Shown here piece by piece: positions 9,501-19,392 of a stretch of 52,669 nucleotides of DNA. Positions within the stretch are counted from its first letter, which is position 1. Every line of letters starts with the position of its first letter. The stretch is from Caecitellus pseudoparvulus (Eukaryota > Bigyra: Bicosoecida), in contig CBFFRQ010000197.1 in assembly GCA_965644315.1 (NCBI GenBank), forward strand, positions 1 to 52,669, in the 5' to 3' direction. Below the pieces are notes generated by a model. That model did not search any database and was not told the DNA's origin. It saw only the letters and a program-made list of their open reading frames with translations. Position numbers and translations under genes: made by a program.

Positions 9501-11799
9501 CCAAGGCGACGGTCTCCATCAACACGCGCCATGGTCTTTGTCGCCCCCTTCCTGTCAGCAATGGTGTCCCCCAAGGAGGAGCTCTGTCCCCCCTCCTCTT
9601 CAAGGTTGCGATAGATGTGCTGTCGCAAAGGCTCCACGAGATGCCCCTCCAAGGCATCCAGGGAGTGGGCATCCCAACACCAGCAGGCCATGTCACCCAC
9701 ACCCTGTATGCAGACGACCTGGCCTGCATCGCAACGTCTGCCACGGCCTTGCACCGAATCTTCGTAGAGGTGAAGGCCATCGCTGCCCGGGTTGGCCTTG
9801 CCATCAACCCGTCGAAGTCCGGGGTCATGATCCTTGCCAACTCCGTGCGAGGCAGCCGGACACCAGTCAGTGAAAGGAAGAAGTTGGTGTGGCGCTCGGC
9901 TGCCCTCAAAGCGGGCAGCATGCTGAAGGTTGGCACCAAGTCCATCCAACGGGTGGCCGAGTACACCTACTTGGGTGTGCCGATGTCCGAACATCCTGCC
10001 AAGACCCGTGCACTTACCCTGCAACAAGCTGGGCTTGCTTGCATCCAAGCCGGGTTCACTGCGGGCGCGCTGCTCAGTGCCACCTGGCTCGATGTGCAGC
10101 AGCGGCACCTGGTTGGGTATGCCACTGTCACGTCAGCCGCCGACTACATGCTGTCCACCCAAGCCAACAGTTCCCTGCTTCCGCTGCGCGATGTTGACCG
10201 CGGCGTCGCCCTCGCCTTGGACAGGACCCAAGTCGGCTCGCAGAGTGCACTCATGCGCCCCCACAGCTACGCCAAGCTGGCTCTATGCGGAGTCCTGCCT
10301 GCCCACATCCGCTCCACGCAACTGCGGACTGGGATGTTTGTCAAGGCTCTCCGGATGCTGCACTCGGACACCCCTCTTGCCCGAGCTCTGTGCCTGACCA
10401 TCCCGCAGGCCCTTGACCTTATGCCTGCTTCGATGTCGACGACCTTCATCGTCGACACCATCGCTGATGGGGGTCGGCTTTGAGCTGCCAGTGTCCCTGC
10501 TCCGTGGGCACTGCATGCCCTCTTGGACCTCTGGCTCATGGGCTGCATGCCAGACCTTGCACAGCTTCGGCTTGCATGTGCACCTGGCTCTGAGCATGCT
10601 GCCACAGCCCTTGCCCAAGTCCTTGCCGGACTTAAGACCACCCCGGGCCTCCACAGGTCTGCGGTGGTTGGGGTGGCTGCCAGCGAGACGTCGTCCATGG
10701 CCGAACCCCCGGCCTTCACGGCAGACACCCCCTGGGCCCTGCGTCGCCAAGTCCTCGCGTCGTATCTTCATGTAGCCCAGGCAGTGCCGAGTGCAGCTGC
10801 CCACTACACCACCGACAGCCGAATCCCCCAAGTGCAGAAGCCCAGGCCGTATCATCTTGGGCCTGGTGCGCAGCACTTCGTGTGGCTACATCCACTGCCA
10901 CACGGGGTGAACCCCCTCTTCTGGGTCTGTCCTGATGACAGGCCCACCAGAGTGATGGTCCATCACTTCCAGACCTTACAGCTTCTTCATGGGGGGGACA
11001 GTGCCACTCTGTACGAGTGCTGTCCGATTTGCGGACTCAACACCGATGTACAGCTGCACGTGCACATCCTGCTGCACTGCACCCACCACGAACTCACCAT
11101 GGCACGCCAACACACGATGACCAAGTTCAGAGAACTGGCCAACAGGTCAGCTGTGCCCGAGTCCGCGGCGGGCCAAGTGCAGTGCCTGCCCATCCCCCCA
11201 AGATCTGCCACGCCCTCCTTCGTGCCCCCGACCCAGAGCCGCGAAGCCTGCGGGACCTCGAGGTCCTCCACAGGCTCCTGCTCTGCGGGCAGTGGCCTCA
11301 CCGGTGGGGGCTGGCCGACGAAGAGCAGCTTGTCTCTATGAAAGAGGCGGCTGTCCTCTCCCACCCCCACCTCGTCCACCGTGCTGGTCCTTGCCGTGTC
11401 CGTGCCCCAGCTGTATGGCAAGACATCCTGCGCAGCGCGGTTGAGTTCACAGCAAAGGCGTGGCGGGTCACAGTCACTTACATGTTGCGTATGACCGATG
11501 CCCACCACCTTGCTGTCCAGAGGCATGCTGAGTACCTGTGGTGGGCAGTACATGGGCGCGGGGCGCCGCTGCCTGGCCGCACGCAGCCAGTGCGGTCAGC
11601 GGCCACGCGGCACACGCGCAGGCCCCGCACTCGCCGCAGGGCACGCACCTTTTTCCCTGCCAAGGCTGGCCAAGTGCCGTCCACGGAGGGCAAGGTCCAG
11701 AGGACGCTGCAGCACTTCATGGGGCCTCAGCCAGCCCATGCAGACACTGATGGTGAGGGGGAAGGGCCCGATGGTTCCTGTGAAGAGAGCGAGGAGTAA
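6597..11799 (+). pseudogene. LINE ORF of E2, APE endonuclease/reverse transcriptase, disrupted
   Basis: The start is the first ATG after the telomere tract. Residues 1 to about 245 match no family I recognise. The APE endonuclease follows, with WNVHG near residue 255, GDLN encoded near 7819 and SDHH near 8115. Reverse transcriptase motifs are intact in parts: FVDF near 9390, PQGG near 9570 and YADD near 9710. The zinc knuckle CX2CX10HX4C lies near 11020. Breaks: a one-base deletion in a C run near 9199-9205, an in-frame TGA at 10481-10483, and a one-base deletion in or near a C run at about 11192-11199. E1 reads through all three places. Both frameshifts sit at homopolymers, so assembly error is possible for those, but the TGA is not of that kind and E3 repeats both the TGA and the second frameshift. 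Confidence 0.9.
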
Positions 11800-11895
11800 G
11801 GCGGAACGCAGGCGTGCGGGCGGGGAGTGGAACAGCCACGCTTGTGGCCGCGTCTACCCTCCACGAGTGTCCTGACGTGATGAACCTGTGTGAAG

Positions 11896-11911
11896 CGTGG
11901 TGATAACCACG
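11896..11911 (+). promoter_or_regulatory. Post-stop hairpin of E2
   Basis: Stem CGTGGT / ACCACG with loop GATA, 96 nt after the ORF stop. The stem is identical to that of E1; the loop differs by one base (GAGA in E1). Confidence 0.55.
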
Positions 11912-12434
11912 GTAGCCCGAAGCAGATGCCCAAGACCTTACCTTTTACTTACTACATAGCCTGCGAGTAGCAGTGGAGTGAGCGGGAGCGTGCCTCGGGC
12001 CGCGGCGCGTGTGCAGCCGCAGTGCTGCACGGCCGCGGCCCGGATGGCGGCTGACGATGAAGCAAGCTCACTCACCACGAAACCAGGGCGTGACGGGTTG
12101 AAGAAGAAGGTCCTTTTCCTTTCTGTATCCCCCTTGATGCGCGCGATGCGCTCTGTGGCGCGGGCGCGTGTGTGCGCACGGGTGCTGGTGTGCGCGATCG
12201 AATTCCGCACCACGCACCCGGCCGAGTTCCCGCGCAGAGGCGGAGCACACACCTCATGAAGGGCGCAGAGAGGCCTATGAGGGCCACAGAGGAGGTGGGT
12301 GAGGAATTTGGATTATGATCTGTTGTCAAGACTGCGCGGATGCCTGGGTGTGCTCTGGTGTGCCCCAGGTGTCTGGCGCTGGCGGAGCAAGGGATGAAGT
12401 GTAGCGGAGGAGGGCCAAGATGATGAATTGGAGC

Positions 12435-12450
12435 GGGCAGGGACCTGCCC
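12435..12450 (+). promoter_or_regulatory. 3' UTR hairpin of E2, covarying with E1
   Basis: GGGCAGG / CCTGCCC around GA, followed by TAGCAAGTGGCGG. Pairs five and six of the stem are A-T and G-C here, but G-C and C-G in E1, so pairing is kept while sequence changes. Confidence 0.65.
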
Positions 12451-12620
12451 TAGCAAGTGGCGGCAGATATAACGGGTGCAAGCCTGTGTTTGTTGCGAAT
12501 CCGCGCCAAGCGGTAGCCGCTGTGGCGTCCTACATGTGCAGAGGTGCATTGTGGGGCGCCCGTGTGACGCTCAAGCTGTACGGTGCCAAGCTGTGCCGAG
12601 GTGAAATGCATTGTGAGTTG

Positions 12621-12635
12621 CTAACCCTAACCCCT
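12621..12635. repeat. Short internal telomere tract between E2 and E3
   Basis: CTAACCCTAACCCCT. The last five bases (CCCCT) also belong to E3, because the parental sequence at 10371 begins CCCCTCTTGC. The junction therefore has about five bases of microhomology between telomere repeat and element. Confidence 0.9.
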
Positions 12636-14058
12636 CTTGCCCGAGCTCTGTGCCTGACCATCCCGCAGGCCCTTGACCTTATGCCTGCTTCGATGTCGAC
12701 GACCTTCATCGTCGACACCATCGCTGATGGGGGTCGGCTTTGAGCTGCCAGTGTCCCTGCTCCGTGGGCACTGCATGCCCTCTTGGACCTCTGGCTCATG
12801 GGCTGCATGCCAGACCTTGCACAGCTTCGGCTTGCATGTGCACCTGGCTCTGAGCATGCTGCCACAGCCCTTGCCCAAGTCCTTGCCGGACTTAAGACCA
12901 CCCCGGGCCTCCACAGGTCTGCGGTGGTTGGGGTGGCTGCCAGCGAGACGTCGTCCATGGCCGAACCCCCGGCCTTCACGGCAGACACCCCCTGGGCCCT
13001 GCGTCGCCAAGTCCTCGCGTCGTATCTTCATGTAGCCCAGGCAGTGCCGAGTGCAGCTGCCCACTACACCACCGACAGCCGAATCCCCCAAGTGCAGAAG
13101 CCCAGGCCGTATCATCTTGGGCCTGGTGCGCAGCACTTCGTGTGGCTACATCCACTGCCACACGGGGTGAACCCCCTCTTCTGGGTCTGTCCTGATGACA
13201 GGCCCACCAGAGTGATGGTCCATCACTTCCAGACCTTACAGCTTCTTCATGGGGGGGACAGTGCCACTCTGTACGAGTGCTGTCCGATTTGCGGACTCAG
13301 CACCGATGTACAGCTGCACGTGCACATCCTGCTGCACTGCACCCACCACGAACTCACCATGGCACGCCAACACACGATGACCAAGTTCAGAGAACTGGCC
13401 AACAGGTCAGCTGTGCCCGAGTCCGCGGCGGGCCAAGTGCAGTGCCTGCCCATCCCCCCAAGATCTGCCACGCCCTCCTTCGTGCCCCCGACCCAGAGCC
13501 GCGAAGCCTGCGGGACCTCGAGGTCCTCCACAGGCTCCTGCTCTGCGGGCAGTGGCCTCACCGGTGGGGGCTGGCCGACGAAGAGCAGCTTGTCTCTATG
13601 AAAGAGGCGGCTGTCCTCTCCCACCCCCACCTCGTCCACCGTGCTGGTCCTTGCCGTGTCCGTGCCCCAGCTGTATGGCAAGACATCCTGCGCAGCGCGG
13701 TTGAGTTCACAGCAAAGGCGTGGCGGGTCACAGTCACTTACATGTTGCGTATGACCGATGCCCACCACCTTGCTGTCCAGAGGCATGCTGAGTACCTGTG
13801 GTGGGCAGTACATGGGCGCGGGGCGCCGCTGCCTGGCCGCACGCAGCCAGTGCGGTCAGCGGCCACGCGGCACACGCGCAGGCCCCGCACTCGCCGCAGG
13901 GCACGCACCTTTTCCCTGCCAAGGCTGGCCAAGTGCCGTCCACGGAGGGCAAGGTCCAGAGGACGCTGCAGCACTTCATGGGGCCTCAGCCAGCCCATGC
14001 AGACACTGATGGTGAGGGGGAAGGGCCCGATGGTTCCTGTGAAGAGAGCGAGGAGTAA
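12631..14058 (+). pseudogene. 3' fragment of LINE ORF (E3)
   Basis: Encodes only the region after the reverse transcriptase, with the zinc knuckle near 13,280-13,340 and the basic tail. It shares with E2 the in-frame TGA (12741-12743) and the second frameshift, and has one further one-base deletion in the T run near 13911. Without the polymerase domain it cannot be active. Confidence 0.9.
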
Positions 14059-14154
14059 GGCGGAACGCAGGCGTGCGGGCGGGGAGTGGAACAGCCACGC
14101 TTGTGGCCGCGTCTACCCTCCACGAGTGTCCTGACGTGATGAACCTGTGTGAAG

Positions 14155-14170
14155 CGTGGTGATAACCACG
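14155..14170 (+). promoter_or_regulatory. Post-stop hairpin of E3
   Basis: CGTGGT / ACCACG with loop GATA, identical to E2. Confidence 0.5.
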
Positions 14171-14693
14171 GTAGCCCGAAGCAGATGCCCAAGACCTTAC
14201 CTTTTACTTACTACATAGCCTGCGAGTAGCAGTGGAGTGAGCGGGAGCGTGCCTCGGGCCGCGGCGCGTGTGCAGCCGCAGTGCTGCACGGCCGCGGCCC
14301 GGATGGCGGCTGACGATGAAGCAAGCTCACTCACCACGAAACCAGGGCGTGACGGGTTGAAGAAGAAGGTCCTTTTCCTTTCTGTATCCCCCTTGATGCG
14401 CGCGATGCGCTCTGTGGCGCGGGCGCGTGTGTGCGCACGGGTGCTGGTGTGCGCGATCGAATTCCGCACCACGCACCCGGCCGAGTTCCCGCGCAGAGGC
14501 GGAGCACACACCTCATGAAGGGCGCAGAGAGGCCTATGAGGGCCACAGAGGAGGTGGGTGAGGAATTTGGATTATGATCTGTTGTCAAGACTGCGCGGAT
14601 GCCTGGGTGTGCTCTGGTGTGCCCCAGGTGTCTGGCGCTGGCGGAGCAAGGGATGAAGTGTAGCGGAGGAGGGCCAAGATGATGAATTGGAGC

Positions 14694-14709
14694 GGGCAGG
14701 GACCTGCCC
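14694..14709 (+). promoter_or_regulatory. 3' UTR hairpin of E3
   Basis: GGGCAGG / CCTGCCC around GA, identical to E2 and again followed by TAGCAAGTGGCGG. Confidence 0.55.
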
Positions 14710-14885
14710 TAGCAAGTGGCGGCAGATATAACGGGTGCAAGCCTGTGTTTGTTGCGAATCCGCGCCAAGCGGTAGCCGCTGTGGCGTCCTACATGTGCAG
14801 AGGTGCATTGTGGGGCGCCCGTGTGACGCTCAAGCTGTACGGTGCCAAGCTGTGCCGAGGTGAAATGCATTGTGAGTTGCTAACC

Positions 14886-15403
14886 AAAGGGTCGCCACCA
14901 CCGGCAGCACAAGCCACAGAAGGCAGACTGGCCAGGCTGCTGGAGCCAGTGATGGCAGACAGCACAGACATGTCACCTGTGCCAGCTGAGTCAGTGCCAG
15001 CATCGCGAGTATACAGCGTGCCGTTCAGATCTGCGGTCGGATAGCCTGCCCACGGCCTGGCCAGCTTGCATGCGCCTGCCCACTGATGCAGGGAGTGTGC
15101 TGACGCTTGGAGAGAGTCTGGGCCCGATGGGGCAAGGATTGCGATCTGCGCTGAAATGCCCATGAACCACAGCATGATCCGCAGTCCGCCCAAGAACAGG
15201 CTGGTGGTGAGCTTCTCAGCAGACTTGGCATGCTTGCGGAGAGCAAACACTGCCAACGTCATCGCCATGATGACCTGCAACACAGCAGAGCCAATGGCTG
15301 CACATGCTGACGATACTCTGGTGTCAGGATGCTGCTCACAAACTGAACAAGGTGGCGTGGCAGCCCAGGGCCTCCCTGACGTCCCCCCGGACGTGATCGT
15401 CCC
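14886..15403 (-). pseudogene. Membrane-protein-like fragment truncated at the LINE junction
   Basis: An open minus-strand frame of about 172 codons, read from 15403 leftward into E3. It begins with a serine/threonine/cysteine-containing segment (PPCSVCEQHPDT). Two hydrophobic stretches follow, one of them containing AVLQVIMAMTLAVFAL and the second near 15134-15200 (GLRIMLWFMG). Then comes a polar tail that runs into the retroelement. The pattern resembles the membrane portion of large cysteine-rich surface proteins of protists, but I cannot assign a family. No start or natural stop is visible, so if it was a gene it has lost both ends. Confidence 0.3.
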
Positions 15404-16884
15404 TGCAATTGAGGCTGTCTTGGCTGGCCCTGTCGGTGTTGCTGGGCTTGTTAATGGCGTGCTCTGCGCATTTCATGACCCTAGGACTGCCTGGGACAGC
15501 AATCATGACCACCCGTACAGCGCTGGGACGATCAAGACTACCACCCCAGCATGGAGAAGGGACGGTGACGGTGCTCTCACATAATGCGGCTGAGTTGGGC
15601 GTCGCTCGGTCACTGCTGGATGGAAAAGGTTCAGTGGACGCCGCAATGAAAAGGGAAGCGACTGACAAACGAGGTTAGACATTGTACAGGTACATCGAGC
15701 TCTCTGAGGCCTCGAAGTGCAAGGCAGGAACCCTGGCAGGCACGGCACACACCGTCACAAAGGAAAACTGGACCGTGCAGATTGTCGTGAACACAGCCCT
15801 GGCCTGCTCTGCACACACCTTGCAGGTCCAATGGCAGTCTGTGGGAGTGCCTTTTCTTCTCGGCGATGTATCCAGCCCACCACACTGCCAGGCCATGCCA
15901 GCGAAGCGAACCAGTCCCGCTGCGGCGCTTCCACATCCTGGGCTAGCTGAAGCGATGCCCACAGCAACACGTCCAGCCGCACCACATACAGCTGTAACCA
16001 AGATGGACGTCGAAAACACCCAGCCACGCGCCCCCCGAGCAGGCGTGCACCGAAAGATTCACCAGCTCCACCTCGAGGTTGGCCGCCACCGCTTCAGCTG
16101 CAAACGCCAGTGCCGCATGGCTAAAAGGCCCGGCCGGCCACATGCAACGTGCAGCACAACAGTACATAGGTGCAGAAGGGTGGACTTTCTAATATGCCTC
16201 TCGTCAGCAAGGGGGCAACCAGCTGCAGCGCTGGGCGCTGGAGCAGGGCTGGCCTTGTGCTGGGTGGTGTGAAGGGAGTTTCATCCTGAACGGCGGACAA
16301 TCACAAGCCGCTTGTTGAAAGGCCTGGAGCACGGTGGAGGCAGCACACATGTGACGTGCACCCTTCACATGTCTACGTCCACATCGCCCTCCGACACCGG
16401 GGAACTTCACCCTGCCATGAAGAGGCGGCCAGAATGCTCAGCTGCATGGCAAGGGTTGGTGTTGGCGGTGCGAAACGCGAGGCCACACCGACACAGGGCG
16501 CTTCTGGCTGGACGGGTGGTGTTCCTGCAAAGATTGGGGAACTGTATGTCGAAGTGGCTTCAATGGGTACATGAAGCAGTGAAATGTGGCAAATATCCCT
16601 GAACAGTCGCTGCAAGACGCCAACAACTCTGGGTTGGAAAGTCACGCAGTGAGCAACGGGTCTCCTACTGAAGTGCATTTTGCAATAAGCTTCTTTGTTT
16701 TTCATGCCCTGCTCCCCATAGGCACGCACAGGCTGGACGTAGTGGACGGCAGTTGCCCTGTCCACGCCACAGCCCCCAAGCACCTCCACGGCGCCTGAGA
16801 TGCATGTGCTCTGACCTCCACCTGCACCAGTCGCTCGTCCAAGCGCACTGCGCAGCAGGCCCTGCCTTTGCTCCCACAAGTACC
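14886..16884. other. Subtelomeric DNA without a confident gene
   Basis: Unique sequence right of the LINE stack. Reading frames on both strands are short and broken. The only notable stretch is a minus-strand frame ending at the E3 junction, described separately. I see no RNA gene or tandem repeat. Confidence 0.6.
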
Positions 16885-17170
16885 ATGACCACGACTGAGG
16901 CTGCAGAAAGCTGCTTGAAGTTTGACCTTTCCCACGCCGTGTACCTTGGCCTTGTTGTCTCCGCAGCAGCTGGCCGAGAGTGCCCTGTGTCGAGCGTGGG
17001 TGAGGTGATCAAGGAAGAATGCAGGCTCCCATGCAGGCTGTGGCAAGGCTTCGAAATCGCACCTCAAGCCACTTAACGCCCCAAACCACGCCCTCCTTGC
17101 AGCCTTCGGCCTGACCCCAGCCCCAAGCTTGCGAAGCCTGGCCCGTCCAGGTACAGCGGGTGTCCGCCAA
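16885..17170. repeat. Duplicated subtelomeric block, copy 1
   Basis: About 165 bp from 16885 align with 24275-24440 at roughly 80 percent identity without large gaps. A weaker match follows around GAAGCCTGGCC (near 17,130) and GAAGCTTGGCC (near 24,530). Both copies lie beside ankyrin family members. Open plus-strand frames of 63 and 81 codons cross both copies. In the 45 codons I compared, differences fall about equally on codon positions one, two and three, which argues against protein coding. Confidence 0.6.
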
Positions 17171-17241
17171 CGAAGCCAAGCCTCCAATTCAACCTGCACC
17201 CAACAGCCAGAGAAGCACCCCCACAAGTGCAGAGTGCACAC

Positions 17242-18045
17242 CTACGCAGTGACAACCCACGTTCTGTACAGCTCCATTGACTTTCGTCCGTGGCGAGTGC
17301 TCGAGGCGCCCCAGACAGCGTCCTTGACTGCCTCCGCCTCGTTGTCCCCTGTCGCAAGCCAAGACTTGGGAGCAACTGCTCGAGCTCCACCCAGACCCAC
17401 GAGCTCCCTACAACCGCAATAACGACCTCCTCGCATGCCAGACGAAGACCAGCTTCATCTCGACGTGCACGTCCACACTTCGACCATTACTCAAGGCAAG
17501 AAGCTCCCGATCCACGCCCAAGTGGCCGATGGAGCTGGCCCAGACAAAACCAAAGTCAAGCCCGCGTGCATCCCCAGCACTTTCAACAGCGTAAAGGCCT
17601 GTCAGAAAGAACATCCCCTGCACAACGGAAACGAGCCATTCTGAAATGCCCATCGAGCGTCGAACCCTTCCCGAACATGTTCAACGCAAGCTGCCCCCCA
17701 GCAAACTCAAGCAGCTCAAGGACGCTTACATGCCTGCCATGGCACATCTTCACAAGCCCGGCCCCAGATTCTTTCCCATCACTTGCATGCGCGTCCACGG
17801 CTTGGCCCCCTCAAAGTGCGAGAAGCTCCCACAACACATCCACATGCCAGCCTGAAAGCAGCTCTTCACCTGGATCTACCCCTCGCGTGTTCGTCAGCTG
17901 CCCGGCCACCACGCAAGCTCAAAAGTGTCACCACCATCCCAGGTGTCCATGCTAGCGTGCGAGTCGAATCCTGGCCTCAGGCCCGTGGAGGTCTGCTGTA
18001 TGCACGTCCACTACGCGCTCGCCTTCCAAAAACGAGAGTCTCTAC
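17242..18045 (-). pseudogene. Decayed ankyrin family gene (telomere-proximal copy 1)
   Basis: Read on the minus strand, this matches the ankyrin gene at 26756-27890 piece by piece. Recognisable blocks are EGERVVDVHTADLHGPEA near 18,000, VDAHASDGKESGAG near 17,790, LDFGFVWASSIGHLGVDREL near 17,550, and the family C-terminal signature (KDAVWGASSTRHGRK) near 17,300. The blocks are in different frames and separated by stops, so it is not translatable as one protein. It begins directly after the tail of the next pseudogene and lacks an N-terminus of its own. Confidence 0.75.
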
Positions 18046-18059
18046 TCTGCCCGCAGAAG

Positions 18060-18700
18060 TAACGCAGCTCTGTGCCCCTGCCGAGTGCTTGTGCCGTCTC
18101 AAACGGCATCTTTACCAGCCTGGACAGCAGCCGGCCCGGCATCAAGCCTGTCCTGGAGCGGAGTGGTGCGACTGCCAGTCAGTGCCAGCAGCTCTCGCAT
18201 GACACCTACATTGCCACCTTGGAAGGCAAAGCGGAACACAGCCTCGTTGCCCGTGTGCACATCCACAGCCCGCTGCCCAGTTAGAGCCAGGAGTTCTCGC
18301 ACTATTTCCACATGGCCAAATGCATAGGCTTCGCGGAAGCCAGCCTCAGGCACACCCCTTGGCCCGGCATGCACACCCACTGCCCGGCCACCCTCCAAGG
18401 TCAGGAGCTCGTGGACCACTTCCAAGTGACCGTCCTTGCACGCACCCCGGAACCCTCCTTCGGGCCCAAGCCAGCCCCCTTGCGTGCACATCCACAGCAC
18501 GCGGACCAGTCAGAACTACGAGTTCACGCACGATGTCGACGTGACCACGCCCACATGCCTCCTGAAATCAGACCTCTCGCCCACCCAGACCGCCAGCATG
18601 CACATTCACCGCACCTTCACCTGCCAACGCCTGGACATAGCGAACTTCCTGCACCCTTCCGTCTCAACAAGCAGGCAGGAGTTTGGCTTCGCCTCTGCCA
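18060..18700 (-). pseudogene. Decayed ankyrin family gene (telomere-proximal copy 2)
   Basis: Minus-strand remnant with about five 38-residue ankyrin-like units. The units include HVDIVRELVVLTGPRAVDVHA, HLEVVHELLTLEGGRAVGVHA and HVEIVRELLALTGQRAVDVHT. Two in-frame stops lie in the upstream units, a frameshift lies near 18,480, and the tryptophan of the C-terminal signature is a TGA stop at 18099-18101, followed in frame by the rest of the signature (GTSTRQGH). It is unmistakably family-derived and dead. Confidence 0.78.
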
Positions 18701-19392
18701 CTTCCGTGTCCACCGCCCGGCATGAAAGGGCTGGTCAGGTCAATCGGCATCATTGGCTCCAACGGCATGAAAGTGCCTGCACCTCCGAATGGTGCTTGTC
18801 ATCCCTCCTCTGGCGCTGCTTCATGCGGCTGTCCATCCACCGTGGTCCAGCAAGCAGATTCCGCAACTCCGCACGCACGGCAGCTGTCCCGTCTGCGCTG
18901 CAAGCTTTACAACAGCAGTCCGCCCACACTTGAGTACATTCAATCTACCTCTGCCATCCACTTGAGCGACTGTCTGCAGTTGTGAATTGCATCGCGCCTC
19001 GTGTTTGCGCTTGCGCTGGCACTGCGTCGCCCAGCTGCTGGCCACGCCAAATACCCACAGCTGGCGCTCCACCCTTCCTGCAAGGCCTGGCGCAGCAGCA
19101 CACCAGGTCACAACATTCAATCAAAGCTACTTCACCACCCCAGCCCGTTTCCATCCTGCACACCTGCTCACGCTCCCCACCAGGCCGTGCAAGCGGCACA
19201 CTCGAGCCACAGCAAGCAGCTCTGGAAACTCAGCAGTCTCAGTACGCCCACCCTGACCCCGTCCGCACACAATGCGCCAAGCAGCCATCTGTGTACAATG
19301 TGCATTGCCTTCACACAGCCCACCAAGTGTACAAGGTCAGCCAACCCGCACACGAGCTTCGCACCGTAGCCACTGAGCAAACTCGACACAAC
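18701..19392. other. Intergenic, no gene seen
   Basis: Broken frames on both strands. No recognisable protein, RNA or repeat. It includes the region downstream of the EF-hand gene. Confidence 0.5.

Larger units (their letters stand above)
6587..12620 (+). mobile_element. LINE retroelement E2, near full length, inactive
   Basis: About 6.0 kb, bounded by telomere repeat on both sides. The leader is only 10 nt (6587-6596) before an ATG, so the element appears to have one ORF and no separate ORF1. The ORF has an N-terminal domain of unknown type, then APE endonuclease, reverse transcriptase and zinc knuckle. It is broken by one stop and two frameshifts. The 3' UTR of 821 nt has the same two hairpins as E1 and ends TTGTGAGTTG against CTAACCCTAA. 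No poly(A) tail is present. Confidence 0.93.
11800..12620 (+). other. 3' UTR of LINE E2
   Basis: 821 nt with no supported gene. It holds a hairpin at 11896-11911, a second hairpin at 12435-12450, the TAGCAAGTGGCGG block, and a terminal segment with CAAGCTGTAC and AATGCATTGTGAGTTG before the telomere junction. Apart from these blocks it has diverged strongly from E1. Confidence 0.8.
12631..14879 (+). mobile_element. LINE retroelement E3, severely 5'-truncated twin of E2
   Basis: About 2.25 kb that repeats 10371-12620 almost base for base. I see two differences: A/G at 11040 versus 13300, and one T fewer in the T run near 13911 (five T in E2, four in E3). It includes the last part of the ORF and the whole 3' UTR. 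The left end is telomere repeat. The right end is CTAACC (14880-14885) and then unique DNA, with no telomere tract beyond. Confidence 0.93.

Noticed and set aside
9190-11210. Programmed ribosomal frameshifting in the E2 LINE ORF
   Set aside because: E1 has one continuous frame across the same sites, E2 also has an in-frame TGA, and no slippery site with downstream structure is evident. Decay or homopolymer error is simpler.
15409-15678. Plus-strand frame with a signal-peptide-like start
   Set aside because: It lacks an ATG at the proposed start and overlaps the opposite-strand membrane-like frame; there is no other support.
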